DNA of 64,000 bases from Armigeres subalbatus (GCF_024139115.2 NC_085140.1:236966371-237030370), one strand, 5' to 3'; shown: positions 35,785-47,933, counted from the stretch's first letter. A program made the numbers and translations. Notes: generated by a model not told the origin, from the letters alone.

Positions 35785-37030
35785 CTTGAGCTTGAGCTTG
35801 AGCTTGATTGACTGCTCGTAGTTGCTACTCCATTATGACCAGATCAGCTGTTCTTGCACAGGGAACCAACAGATGTTTGCTTGGGACTAGCACACATCTT
35901 CAATGTACAAGTACTGGTGATCTCATTTGTTAGGTCATACTGGCGCCTGCCACGTCAGAATGCAAGTCAATGTAGGGAAGGGGAGGAAATGATGATGCAA
36001 TCACTCGCCCACTGCAAGCCGAATATACCTCTGCACTTGCCACGAGTTCATGCGGAATTTGTTGGAATTTCTGGGTTAGGTTGGAGAGGCAGAGGTCCGT
36101 CTTGTTAACGAGCTGCCAATGTGATAGATAGGAGAAGGTAACTGATGGAATTTCTAATTGGATGTAGGAAACGAACTCTATAGTTCATTTCCAATTCTAG
36201 CAGATTACTGATAGAATACTCAAGTTGAAGGTATAGGAATTGTAATGGAAACGGTATGGAAGTCCATTTCCAGTTCTAGCGATTGCTAGAACATGAGAAA
36301 TAGAGAGAAAGATACAAAGTAGGAGAATGGAACGGACCTGGGATTGAACCCACGACCTCCTGAGTTTGAGGCAGAAGTAGTAGCCTTATGACTACCAAGC
36401 CCGCCTCGAAACAAGAGAGATCACGCACTGAACTGATTAATTTTATTACCGGCCGCGCAATGCAGAACACAATAATTCGACCGACCGCTCGATCGTTCTG
36501 CTGTCCGGAACAAGAGAGATCACGCACTGAACTGATTAATTTTATTACCGGCCGCGCAATGCAGAACACAATAATTCGACCGACCGCTCGATCGTTCTGC
36601 TGTCCGGAACAAGAGAGATCACGCACTGCACTGATTAATTTTATTACCGGCCGCGCAATGCAGAACACAATAATTCGGCGGACCGCTCGATCGTTCTGCT
36701 GTCCGGAATAAGAGAGATCACGCACTGAACTGATTAATTTTATTACCGGCCGCGCAATGCAGAACACAATAATTCGGCCGACCGCTCGATCGTTCTGCTG
36801 TCCGGAACAAGAGAGATCACGCACTGAACTGATTAATTTTATTACCGGCCGCGCAATGCAGAACACAATAATTCGGCGGACCGCTCGATCGTTCTGCTGT
36901 CCGAAACATGATAGAACACGCACTGAACTGATTAATTTTATTACCGGCCGCGCAATGCAGAACACAATAATTCGACCGACCGCTCGATCGTTCTGCTGTC
37001 CGGAACAAGAGAGATCACGCACTGAACTCC
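35785..37030 (-). mobile_element. tRNA-headed retroposon preceded by 99-bp monomers
   Basis: It is flanked by a 24-bp direct repeat (35761-35784 and 37031-37054). Read on the minus strand it has six 99-bp monomers plus a partial one (37029-36411), a tRNA-like segment with box B GGGTTCAATCCC (36410-36334), about 530 bp of unrecognised body, and a simple tail of CAAGCT/CTCAAG repeats (about 35785-35806). No protein frame is expected; the 252-codon frame here is a by-product of the 99-bp period. Confidence 0.65.
36411..37029 (-). repeat. 99-bp tandem monomers
   Basis: The marker ACAAGAGAGA (with variants) starts at 36411, 36510, 36609, 36708, 36807, 36906 and 37005, exactly 99 bp apart. Copies differ at only a few positions. 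On the minus strand each has TCAGT (twice, 5 bp apart) and GGACA at +28 to +32 counted from the A of the first TCAGT. Confidence 0.85.
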
Positions 37031-37054
37031 TCATTAGGCCGAATTAGCAAAAAG

Positions 37055-37860
37055 AAGCAAAAAGTGAAAAATGAGAAGTTCTTTCCTCACCCTTCTTCCT
37101 TCTCCCTTCTTCCATCTTCCTTCTTCATTATCCTTTCTTCTTTCTTCCTTCTTTCTTCCTTTTTTTTTTCCTCATTCCTTTTCCCTTCTTCCTTTTTCCT
37201 TCTTCTTTCTTATTTTTTCCTACTTCCTTCTTTCTTCTTTTCTCTTCCTTCTTCCTTTTTGCTTCTTCCTTCTTCTTTCTTCCTTCTTCCTTCTTCTTTC
37301 TTCCTTCTTTCTTCTTCCTTCATCCTTCATTCTTCTTCTTTCTTCCTCCTTCCTTTTTATTTCTTCTTTCTTCCTTCTTCTTTCTTCTTTCTTTCTTCTT
37401 CCTTCTTCTTTTTTTCCTTCTTCCTTTTTTCTTCTTTTCGCTTCCTTGTTCCTTCTTCCTTCTTCATTATTTCTTCTTCCTTCTTTCTTTTTTCTTCCGT
37501 CTTCCTTCTTCTTTCTTCTTTCTTTCTTCTTCCTTCTTCTTTTTTTCCTTCTTCATTTTTTCTTCTTTTCGCTTCCTTGTTCCTTCTTCCTTCTTCATTA
37601 TTTCTTCTTCCTTCTTTCTTTTTTCTTCCGTCTTCCTTCTTCTTTCTTCTTTCTTTTTTCTTCCGCCTTCCTTCTTCCTTTTTCCTTCTTCCTTCTTCCT
37701 TCTTTCTCCCGTTTTCCTGCATTCTTCTTCTTTCTTTCATCTTTCTTCCTTATTCCTTCTTCCTTCTTCTTTCTTCCTTCTTCCTACTCTCTTCTTCCTT
37801 TTTCCTCCTTTTTCCTTTTTTCTTCTTCCGTTCTTCTTCCGTTCGACTTCATCCTCACAT
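37055..37860. repeat. CTTCTT/CTTTCTTCC pyrimidine-rich microsatellite
   Basis: About 800 bp of almost pure pyrimidines on the + strand, including a duplicated block (about 37385-37500 and 37505-37640). It forms the core of the word-array element. The long Phe/Ser/Leu open frames here are artefacts of composition. Confidence 0.85.
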
Positions 37861-38306
37861 CGCACTACTCACTTCTCACTCCCCAGTTCTCATTCGGCCT
37901 AATGGCCATTCGGCCTAATGACCGTTCGGCCTAATGCCCATTCGGCCTAATGACCTTCAGCCTAATAACCCAGCATCTTCACTAATGGTGACATACGTCG
38001 GAAGATGATCTGGGATATCACTTTGTAGGCGGCATTAAGGATGGTGATCGCTCGGGCATATAACCCCTTCCTTCCACTCCTCCGGTAGCTGTTCAGTTTG
38101 TGCAGGCAAGTGGCTAGCTTTTCCGGGCCCATCTTGATGAGCTCAGCTCCGATACCATCCTTACCAACTGCTTTATTGGTCTTTAGCTGTTGGATGGATA
38201 CTTCCCTCAAGGTGGGGGCTAGTTGGCTTCCATCGTCCGCTGAACTGGCGTAGTCATCTCCTCCGCTGCCTTGACTTTCACTGCCTGTACTCTCAGCGCC
38301 ATTCAA

Positions 38307-39648
38307 ATGAACCGTTTGTTTGTAACATTTTTGGTCAAAATGAGATTTTTATATAGTCTGAATCCTTCTGGCAAAAAGTACGAAGTAAGGGGTTGAAAAA
38401 GTAAAATTTTGCGTTACGTAATTAATAGATCTTCCAAAAGATATTTTTCACCTTTGATTTCGTCTCATAGAAACAAAAAGTACGACGATTTTATGTTCAT
38501 CCGATGGGACTCTAGCGATATGGTTTGCACTGAGTAATCGAATGTATTATCTAAATTTTAAGTCTTTTGTACCTACCTGGAAATCACCCGAGTAGATTTT
38601 CTTTAATCCAAACAATGATTGGAAATTCTATACTCATAGGGATACAATAGAATCCTGTATCGGATTATTGCGCCATTTGGCCAGAGTGCTTAGTTCAATG
38701 CAGACGTACTTTAACGTGCAATTTGAAAGCTGAGTGAAGCGAATTCGGTAAATTGTTATCAACCAGTTCGCAGCATTTAATTCTAATACTAGTTAGATAG
38801 TTGTGAAAACCTAGTAAGGGATTGGTAGATAATATCCCAATCAGCTTAGGTAAACTAGAACGATTACCCTTTTGTGAATATCGGCCTAATTATCCCGTTG
38901 AATAGGAATCCCTACTCAACGTGGGGTGCCTATGTGTACTCAGCGAAGGGACTGACCACACGTGCTGTCGTATCAAGTCGGAAGACACTTTCGGTGCGGT
39001 TCACGCGTTCATTGGCGAACCATTTGAACTACGGGAGTACTCGTGAGCTCGAAATCGCTACGCGCGTCTTTTCTGGGGCTTAGCGACTCACTGCTCGACC
39101 GTGTGACGGCAAGATCGGCTCCAACCGAATTGAATTTCATGCGTACGCCAACGAAATCACCACACCATTTCGACGCGTCGTGGGAGGTTCTCAACCAGAG
39201 CCACGTTTAGAATAGAATCGAGGTAGGATAGATAGTAAGATCGCCCATCCGGCAATTGTAAACCCCTAAAATGAGATGCACAATTAATATACCTGGTTTT
39301 GAGTTTGTTACTTCTAGATGCTTTGTTTAGATGGTGTAAGTTTTTTTTAATATTTGATCGGTTTGATGAATGATATTTTTCATTTGGTCCGAAGGGTTCC
39401 CAATTTACTTGCTTCGGGTTTGGGTAGTTGAAGTGAACGAGAGTGTTTGAACCACTTAACTCGCCTAAGGATAAGTGTCTCAGCCGGACTCAAACGTACG
39501 TCAGCAGCCTCCCTAGTACTGGGAGTGGCGCTTAAGCTGCTGAACGGTTGTAAGGACATACTTCTTCGTTACAATTATACCAACACTACAAAGAAGTACA
39601 GTTCAATCTGATATACGTTATATAAAGAGTTGGCCTTAGTCTTTAAAC
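38307..39648 (+). other. intron sequence, no supported feature
   Basis: The part 38870-39195 is more GC-rich and has short frames on both strands, but I recognise no domain. It may be an old LTR-element remnant. Confidence 0.3.
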
Positions 39649-39751
39649 TTAGGGCCGTTTTCTTCACCTCCGTTTAACTCTTAAGCGGTGCTTACCCATA
39701 CGTTTAAACCTGGTTTAAGCACTAAGCGGAGGTGTAGAAATCGGCCCTTAG
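39649..39751. mobile_element. palindromic MITE, same family as 12456
   Basis: The arms TTAGGGCCG...TTCACCTCCG / CGGAGGTG...CGGCCCTTAG form a hairpin with AAACCTGGTTT in the middle. Confidence 0.6.
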
Positions 39752-40209
39752 ATTAATTAATAAAAGCATATGGTCCGTGGTCCGCCATGTGGCGTTGTTT
39801 AATCTTACAGGTATCACATGACCGTTGGACGGCGGCCATCTCCGGCTGATGCTTCTGATCCTATTGATGAGTTGCTTCGTGTCTTTGGCCTTCAAATCTC
39901 CTTTGAATAAAATGGAGCTCGGTATACTTACAATCCTGTATCAGTTTTCGAAACATTTTCACTTTCACAACTGTCCACTGTGTACTTTTACTACGATCTT
40001 TAATCGCTTGATTAAATTGTAGAATGCGGCGCGCATCCTCCATGTTTTGACGGCATGTTTAAAACAACTGAACATGTTGGAGTAAAAGTGTGTGAGTGAC
40101 AATTTTCTGAATGTTCTAAGGATTCATTTACATAATGAAATATTTCTCTGAAAGCATTAATGCTCTCATAGAAAAGTATTGAAGTATTGAAATTCCCGTT
40201 TTTTAGTGA

Positions 40210-43200
40210 CCACCCGTTATATATCGTCGAAAGTTTTGAGCGCAGACATACTGCAACGAGGTAGTGGTCGGATTCAATATTCGCACTAAGATAAGTGCGG
40301 ACGTTCGTGATGTCGGAGAAGAATTTGCCGTCGATTAGAACGTGGTCGATTTGTTGTTCGTTTCTTGATTAGGTGATTTCCATGTGGTCTTGTGGAAGTT
40401 CTTGCGGGGGAAGAAAGTGTTCCGAACTACCATTCCGCGGGATGCTGCAAAGTTTATGTATCGTTGGCCGTTGTTGTTCGATACGGTATGCAGACTATCG
40501 GGTCCGATGACCGGCCTATACATTTCCTCCCTTCCTACCTGAGCGTTCATGTCGCCGATGACGATTTTGACGTCCCGCAGTGGGCATCCATCGTGTGTTC
40601 GCTCCAGCTGTGCATAGAACGCTTCTTTCTGGACGTTGGGTCTCCCTTCGTGTGGGCAGTGCACGGTGTTGATGATATAGTTGATGAAACGGCCTTTTAT
40701 TCTCAGCTTGTACATCCTTGCGGTGCCGCATCTTGCCAAGCACTATGAAGCCAATTCCCAGCTCGTTGGTGGTGCCACAGCTTTTGTAGAAAATAGCCGC
40801 TCGATGCACGCTTTCCACACTTTCTATATCCAGCAAACTTCCTGCAGCGCCGCGACGTCGAAGTAGCGGGGATGAAATTCATCTTAAACAGAGCCGTAGC
40901 GTGAACTCCCAGCGCCCTTGGCGAAACTGTTATTGAGCGCCCCTTTCTTTCTCGCATGTTTAAAACAAAGATTTTTTTCTGCAATGTAGACTTGATGAAC
41001 TTTTACGTCATTAATTCCTTAAGCCTCTTTAATCTGCATAGTGCATTATTCCAAAGGTAAGGTTTAGTAAAAGGCCAGAACGTTTTTAGAAATCTATTTT
41101 CTATGAATTTTACGATTTCAACGACGCTAATAAAAAGACTAGATCCATTAGATCCATTATTGCGTGGATCCATGGCAAAATAAAAATCGGTTATATTTTT
41201 GTCGTGAATGTACGCACTTGCAGTGGATCAAGCTAGGCCAATAAAATCCAACTGCCGGTTGGTGGCTGGGTCGCTATCGGACCCAGTCGCATCAGAAAGA
41301 ACTATACATTGGAGTGGATTAAAGGACCTTCGGAATCGCCATTAGACCTATTGATGAACTCCAACTGTAGAGTGGCTTGGTCGGTGGTTTGAAAGAACTA
41401 CTGACCTTTCAATAAAATTCAACTTTGGAGTGAATTGGTAGAAGGTATTAATAGCGATTGGACAAAACCGTATCAAGAAAAAACCAACTCTGGGCCTATT
41501 CTGACCAAGATATATAGATTTCTGGAATGGGTCTATCGGTTTGGTGGCACTGGTTGATTTTGTTGGACCAATAAATTTCAACGTTGAATTTGGTCAGTTA
41601 TCTTCATTACTGAAATTCCTAGATTCCGATCCTCGTATTTATCATGCCGTTTGATGTGTGTCGTCATTTCAAATACTCATCCTTGTTTAAAGTTTTACTA
41701 GTTTATATTGACCCACGAGAAAAACTCAGATTCAAATAATCACTGCTCATCGAATATTTAACGACTTTGTTTGTTTTTTTTACCATTGAACTCATACAAA
41801 TTTCTGTTCTAATGGAATCGTCAAAGTCACTAGATCAAATGCGATCGCAATGGTCCGTTTTCGAACCTTAATAGTTTGTCTGCATCAAATGGGAGATTGT
41901 ATCCCAAATTCACACTAACTCCTTATCACTACTTCCGTATATCTATCATTGGAAAACGGATCATATTTCTCAATCGCGAACAAAAAATATATAGGCATAT
42001 GAATTTAATTTACGCGTTTTTACAGTCAACTCTGTGTTTCTCTTTTAGCGTATTGCAGTCCTAATCTAGAGCTCCTTCCCAGAAGTTTATTCCATGTATT
42101 TTTCCAATGGCCTTTTCTATCTTTCAATTTAACTTCCTTTTCTATCAGGTAAATGATGAATAATACAGTGAAGGCGATGATACAAATCTCCCAAATTAAG
42201 GTGATCATGCACTCTGGGCCGACGATGTGATACTTGTATCAGATATTAACATAAAAGGGCCTTCCGGAAATAATTCCAACGGTTACTTACGGATGTAGTC
42301 CCTGATGGAAATAGTTTGATAAAAGCTTCAACCCTTTATAAGGCAGACGAATCTAAACAATAAATTAACAAAAACAACAATAGGACATAATGCTGACATG
42401 GTATTAAACTCAAATGTATGTTTGTTATACATTAAACAGTTCAGAAACATTGAAAAATTGGTGGCAATATAGTTGCCACTGCCCGGCAAGCGGGAAAACA
42501 GCCAACAACAAAAATAAATAAAAGATTTTTAAAAATTAGATTTTACGTAAAACCAGTCAAATCAATGCACGTTAAATTTCTTAATGAAGAGTCCGAGTCG
42601 GAAAACGCATTATAAGTGAAAATTTTTTTTTGCACTTTTGTTCCCAAGGGGGGACCCTTGGGGAAAAGACACAATTTCGTCAAACATGTAAAAACCAAAT
42701 ATACAGAAAGGCAAAACTTTTTTCACGCTAATTACGCCATAATCTAACACAGGGGATTCAAAATAATTAATACCAACGAGAAAACATATATCTTTGTCTT
42801 TGTCGAATTATAAATGGAAATCCTTCTTCCACTCGAAGCTTACGATCTGTTCGTAAAAAACTGTTCTCAAATTGACCTTTAATTTTTTTTATGGCTCAAA
42901 TTCATCTGGGGGATTACTAGGTAGCCAATAAAGCCACTACATAGAAAATGATAATTAGAGCTCTTGTTAATAAATAGAAAAACATATAATATAGTTGCCA
43001 CTGCCTTATAAAGGGTTAAACTGAATTACTTTGAACCAGTGAATTTGAGAATATTTTTCCATAATTTCCCATAATGAAATTCTGGATTTTGGCGCCCCCC
43101 TAAAGCCTGGCGCCCTTGGCGGGGGCCAACCCGGCCAACCTCACGCTACGGCGCTGATCTTAAATTATCCTGCCGCAACCTGCGAAACCTAGCAGTTTGT

Positions 43201-43521
43201 TCAGTTCATGTTCCAAGCTTCCAATCGTGATCCTTTATTTGCCGCCTGGGTCTTTGCCGATTATATCGAGTCGTATTATTACGTTCGTAATGTGTGGCTT
43301 ATTGGGCCTGCGCAAACCTCTTGTCTCGTCAAAGAATCGTCGTGTCAAGTCTGTTTAGCGTCCCACCTAACACCAGGACTTGGGCTTGTGCGCTTTGAGC
43401 GGCACACGGTCGCTTTGGTGGAGCCTGCTTTTTATAGAAGTTCAACTAACAACCCACTGTCAAACCTCACCACATCCTAGGTAGGCACCACAACTCGCAG
43501 TTGCCCTTGGGATGAATCGTC
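40210..43521 (-). mobile_element. RTE-clade copy (endonuclease and leader) split by a hAT-like element
   Basis: 40210-40880 encodes the endonuclease on the minus strand (40335-40739, with I-G-D-M-N-A-Q-V-G-R). 43157-43521 is the matching leader, closely similar to 18380-18760. Everything downstream of the endonuclease is missing, so the copy is truncated. Confidence 0.75.
40889..43156. mobile_element. 2.27-kb non-autonomous hAT-like element
   Basis: It has an 8-bp target duplication (ATCTTAAA at 40881-40888 and 43157-43164) and inverted ends starting CAGAGCCGTAGCGTGA / CAGCGCCGTAGCGTGA. Subterminal GCGCCCTTGGCG words occur at both ends. The 8-bp duplication and CAG start are typical of hAT elements. 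No transposase frame is present. Confidence 0.75.
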
Positions 43522-43554
43522 TAAAAATTGAGAAAATATAGATTTTGAACGAAA

Positions 43555-43715
43555 ACAAAAATTTGGGTTATAGAAGGTTATTAAGCTGAAATTTAGCACC
43601 TTCATTGAAAACTAACCAACGCCTCCCAAATAGGGGTAGTAGCAAACTTCTTCCTACATGACTGGTACCAAATATTTTTTCGTGAAAAAATCCTACATTT
43701 GAGAACACCCGCGTT
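43555..43715. repeat. dispersed repeat, family copy B, left part
   Basis: It matches 21820-21960. Its continuation lies at 45400-45500, beyond the inserted sequence. Confidence 0.55.
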
Positions 43716-45398
43716 CCCTGTCCATGGATAAGGGGCTTGACGTTGATATTTCAAGTGTCTTAAAAAGATTTTTATTTTATTTTTATTTTTGTTGTTTAAT
43801 AGAGTGCTTTTTCAAACAAAGGTTAAGTTCAACACCAAATTAAAAAAAAAATAGGATATTTTTCCATTTTTATATCTCCTTCACAAGAATATCGTTATTT
43901 TAATGGTAATGGTTTGAAAATAAGCTCCGTAGAGAAACTTTTATCACATCTTACTTAAATAAGGTCAACAGTTATACCAAACACTTGAGGTACCATGCCT
44001 CCAAGTTAACTAATAGTTAGTGTCGCACGATCTAACAACAACTGCCTATTATTAAATTTGGAGGTGCCGGCAGGGCTTAGTAGGGGTCTAACTAACATAA
44101 CTCTAATACTAACAAGACCCTGAAACAAACGCTTATCCAAATAGCATACATCTATTTATACTTGTAGTAGTAGCTAACAATAATTCATTTTGTACCCGTA
44201 TAGCTGAAGTAGAATTTTAGTAGTGAAAAGTAGAATTTGTAGATTTACTAATTTGGCATTGGAGATAGTGAATGTATCTATTATATCTTCTCGATAATCT
44301 TTTTTTTTAGTGTCTCTAGCTGCATGGATCAACGCAAAAAAAAACTGTTTCTCTTTTCCTTCTATTAGGTTAGTTAGAAAAATTAGCGGATATATAGGGG
44401 ACATGACTTAGTGTTTCTCGTATTAAGACAAATTCGCTGACCTTTACCTTATAATAAAATAAATGACCGATAGTAAAATAAATGACTGAAATTTAAAGAT
44501 ATCAAATAAACAATAGAAAACGAAAATAAATACATGACCATCGGTGGACAGAAAGACAAGAGACAGAGTTCTGTTTAGAATAGTTAATTGAGACCATTGC
44601 ACTCACAAGATAGAGAATAACTAGTACCACTATTATTGCTACAAGACTAATAACTTGACCACTTACGGAAATGAGGATAGACCATATGATGCGTTGAATA
44701 TTGTATACCCTGAATCTGAATAACTGAATTTTAGACCTCATTATTTTAATAAATAATAAAGGTTTGAATATTAGAAAAGGGAATAGAACTTGACCAAAAA
44801 AGCAATTACGGAACAACTGGACAGAAATTTTGTATAATGATCACTATTAGACTACTGAAACTTTAACATATGACATTACTGTGACTGATAGGATACAATT
44901 AACTCGACGACGTATTGACAAACATCCGATACTCAACCGTGTTAAAATAAGGGAAGCTCTTCAATGTGTCCATTTATTACAATAGTACTTAAATTAATCT
45001 ATTTTGAAACTACCCTACCAGAATGATATCATTACATCTTTATTCGAAATTGTTACTTGGAAATGGCAACAGTACCACCCGTTGTCAACATAGACTACTA
45101 TTAGGTATTGAATGTCGGCTCCAAGTAACTAATAATTAAATTTACATGTTAACTACTTATTCAGAAAACATCTATGTACATGTTGAGCTTCCATTATTTG
45201 TTCGGTTTATAATTGACAGACTGTAGATAGAAAGAATAATGTATCGGTATGATCACAATACAAACCCAGGCCGCAGTGACCTAGTGAGCAACATAGCTTG
45301 AGTCGTCTGCTAGTATTGTGTATCACATGGAGAGCCCAGCCGAGATACCAGTCTATTAAGACTACAGCTGGTAAACTCTCGAAAAAAAAAAAAAAAAA
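43716..45398 (+). mobile_element. poly(A)-tailed retroposed insertion without a recognisable coding region
   Basis: It is flanked by a 20-21 bp direct repeat (43695-43715 and 45399-45419), and the related copy at 21930 shows the uninterrupted target. The right end has 18 A residues. Inside are 1.67 kb of AT-rich sequence without a reverse transcriptase frame. It could be a retroposed non-coding transcript or a non-coding part of a LINE. Confidence 0.6.
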
Positions 45399-45602
45399 AC
45401 ATTTGAGAACACCCGCGTTAGATGTCTTTCGCCATGCTAATTTAAGACGATTAACTACATGCTACGTTAGCATCCGTATGCTGGCAGTGGCTGTGGGTAA
45501 GAAACCAGCTGCTGCTTGTTTGTACAATTCTCGATTTCTATCAACATTATACACCAGCTTTATTCGCTTACGTTAAATTATCGAAATCCGATAATTATTA
45601 TT

Positions 45603-45735
45603 AGTGCTGTCCAATGAGAGCTTGAAGCAGCTCGGAAGTTTCTCCCTGTCCTGCTCATGCCCATTTGTTGACAAAAAAGAACAAGCAGGACGGGAACAAC
45701 TTCTAGCTACTTCGAGCTGCTCATTGGACAGCACT
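45603..45735. mobile_element. 133-bp palindromic MITE
   Basis: The ends AGTGCTGTCCAATGAGAGCT and the inverted copy are flanked by ATT on both sides. The arms contain GCAGCTCG / CGAGCTGC and CCTGTCCTGCT / AGCAGGACGGG. Confidence 0.7.
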
Positions 45736-46498
45736 ATTGAGTTGCTTCATCGTTATCGTTGCAACTGATAACGTTAAACACAATCAGCTTTATCGGCGTT
45801 AATAATAAATATTAACGATTAACAACTCTGGTTCAGATGAATGGAATATTAAGTAACAAAAGGTATTAAAGAGTATTATTAAGATAAATATATTACAACT
45901 CAATAGCCAATTATAGTTATTAATTAACTCCTATAATATCTGACTGAAAAGGTTTTCAAAAAGAAAATGAAACCATATGGATACAATAGTATTATTTTAA
46001 GTTATTTAGTTGAACTACACATTTGTATTTCGAAATTGCCCAGTAGTCAAGAGTATACCTGATCAAACATACGCGCGTGCCAATTTATGTATCTTATCAG
46101 CGTTGGCTTTGTGTTGATTAGGTGCATATCCGGCCAACGGAATACTTGAATTGCTGTAGCCTTGGACCACATATTAATGTGAACTTCAAAATAACTACAA
46201 TCTAACTATATACAGTTTTACGTCCCAATTCCAAACGTAACAAAAGTGCGTTGGAAATTAGAATGTAAAACAGGTTGAATCTCAGACAAAATCACATCGT
46301 TCGCACAATCCTCTTTTGCTGTTTTTCCATTTTCAATGCCGAGCAAAAATATTTGTGACAAGGCTTTCCTTTCTTTGTTTTTATTTGATGCAAATCGGGC
46401 CAAAATCGTTCTCATCCTAGTTAGCGAATAACAGCTCGAAAGATTCTTTTGTTCCTGCTGATGATGTGCAATTTTTGTTTGTACTTTTTATTTCGCAG

Positions 46499-46622
46499 AT
46501 ACCGTATACCGACTCATCGCTGCTGTTCAAGCTCAGCTCGGCGACAACAGCGTGACTGAGTGAAGAATCGCGAACCAAGGCGAGGCAGCGAGGAGGAGCA
46601 GGAACGCCCGATCCAGAGAAAC
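46499..46622 (+). other. 5' UTR of the UBE2R-like gene
   Basis: A polypyrimidine tract and CAG (ending 46498) precede it, and it runs into the start codon. The frame is open upstream of the ATG, but the first ATG (46623) gives the length and N-terminus expected for Cdc34/UBE2R proteins. Confidence 0.55.
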
Positions 46623-46799
46623 ATGTCTTCGCAGCCGTCCAGTTCAGCAGTTCGGGCTTTATCGTTGGAGTACAAAAGCCTCCAGGAAGAACCGGTCGAG
46701 GGTTTCCGAGTCAAATTGCTGAATGAGGACAATTTGTTCGAGTGGGAGGTTGCAATCTTCGGTCCACCAGACACCCTATACCAAGGCGGATATTTCAAG
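46623..46799 (+). CDS. UBE2R/Cdc34-type E2 ubiquitin-conjugating enzyme, coding exon 1
   Basis: It encodes residues 1-59, ending in phase 0 before GTACTA at 46800. The segment L-Q-E-E-P-V-E-G-F-R-V and W-E-V-A-I-F-G-P-P-D-T match Cdc34/UBE2R proteins closely. The fold is the N-terminal helix and first strands of an E2. These enzymes act with cullin-RING (SCF) ligases to build Lys48-linked ubiquitin chains on cell-cycle and signalling proteins in nucleus and cytoplasm. In Drosophila the counterpart is, to my knowledge, CG7656. Intron 1 is 8.66 kb and full of transposons. Confidence 0.93.
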
Positions 46800-47932
46800 G
46801 TACTATTTCTATTCTCCACTAATTTAGCCAATGACTATTTTTTGTCAATCGGTTCAATTTGGTTTTTGGCCAAACTTAGAAAGGGTTTCGTTATGTGAAA
46901 TAGTTTTAAAATACCAATCAAACTATTATGTGTCGTTCGGTGAAAATTTTCTTCCTTGTTCCTTGAACTTCGAGTGCCGTCAAACATCGTGCAGCACGAG
47001 ATGATGCAGAAAAGTCGATTAGTGGCGCTTGGCAATGCAACAGAGAGGGTAATCAACCGCTATCTCGTAACTACTACATATTAGTCCTAAAAATAATCCC
47101 AGACGAATAGATATTACATTAGTGATTGGTTCATTCAGTTGTTTCAACTTCCGATTTGTATAATTGGTCAGCGTAGCGAGCCAATCGCACCATCAATTTC
47201 TGACTGCTGTTAGTTAATATGTATTGACAATTCAATGAGATATAGCTCTCCGTGCCTAGGTCGGCTTGCATTCACACTTGGTTGGGCACATTCAGACTGC
47301 TGTTGCTGTATGTTGGAACATGTTTGTCTATTACACACTCTCTCACTCTCACGTTCTGTTGGCAAACTTGTCTATTCAGCATTTGGAAGCGAAAATTGTA
47401 CAGGACAGATAACCTTGTCGACGTTGCTGTAGCCATTCATGCTTCCTCTCCGGTCGTGAATCGCTGCTTTTTCTGTTGCGTGTTCAGCGGTGGTATATCA
47501 TGTCGATAGAAGTTTTATAAGTCAATAGTAGGTACATCAATTTTGTCGATATTTATTTGCAATGATATACTGAATTTCTCGCTAGTCTTAAGACAGGAAT
47601 TTATAATTTGCACTTGTTTCCTTCGAACAATTAGTCCATGAACTTTATGGTTTTGCACATGTTTTATGACTTCCTGAATACGATACATATACTGCAAACT
47701 GGACTTGCATAATTACTATAATTTTGTTATATGAATTTTCAGGCTGTTGTCACATATGTATGTCCCAGTCCACAAACGGCGCGAATTCCATTTCCGCGGA
47801 TTCATTCAAATTTAGACGCTGTCACCAATTAAGTGTGCTTCCCATTTTTTATGTGCACGTATCATAATGAGTGACGATACAAGATAACAGAAATAGTCCG
47901 CTCACAAGTGCTGAAATATAAAAAAAATACTT
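46800..47932 (+). other. intron 1 of the E2 gene, no feature seen
   Basis: Unique-looking AT-rich intron sequence without element ends I can support. Confidence 0.4.
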
Positions 47933-47933
47933 A

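Larger units (their letters stand above)
35741..37977. mobile_element. GGCCGAAT word-array element inserted in the RTE copy
   Basis: The left end carries TCAGGCC-ATTTAGCCGAAGG and ATTAGGCCGAAT. The right end carries four or five inverted copies (ATTCGGCCTAATG) ending near 37977. Between them, apart from a nested retroposon (35785-37030), lies about 800 bp of CTTCTT-rich sequence. The first two bases may start at 35739 (TG), as in the copy at 18852. Confidence 0.7.
35359..38306 (-). mobile_element. RTE-clade fragment (second family) split by a nested insertion
   Basis: Two parts on the minus strand belong together. Part one, 37978-38306, has N-K-A-V-G-K-D-G-I-G-A-E-L and T-I-L-N-A-A-Y-K-V. 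Part two, 35359-35740, has Y-Q-A-G-F-V-D-G-R-S-T-T-D-Q and F-E-S-R-R-G-L-R-Q-G-D. The break falls within one codon stretch and is flanked by a 13-bp duplication (TTCACTAATGGTG at 35728-35740 and 37978-37990). It differs in sequence from the RTE copy at 15390-18785. Confidence 0.75.

Noticed and set aside
36276..37047. Open frames of 252, 107 and 96 codons in the 99-bp monomers
   Set aside because: The period of 99 is divisible by three, so any stop-free frame stays open; no domain, and the DNA is conserved at all codon positions.
37064..37934. Two overlapping frames of about 285 codons rich in Phe, Ser and Leu
   Set aside because: Products of a CTTCTT-type microsatellite.
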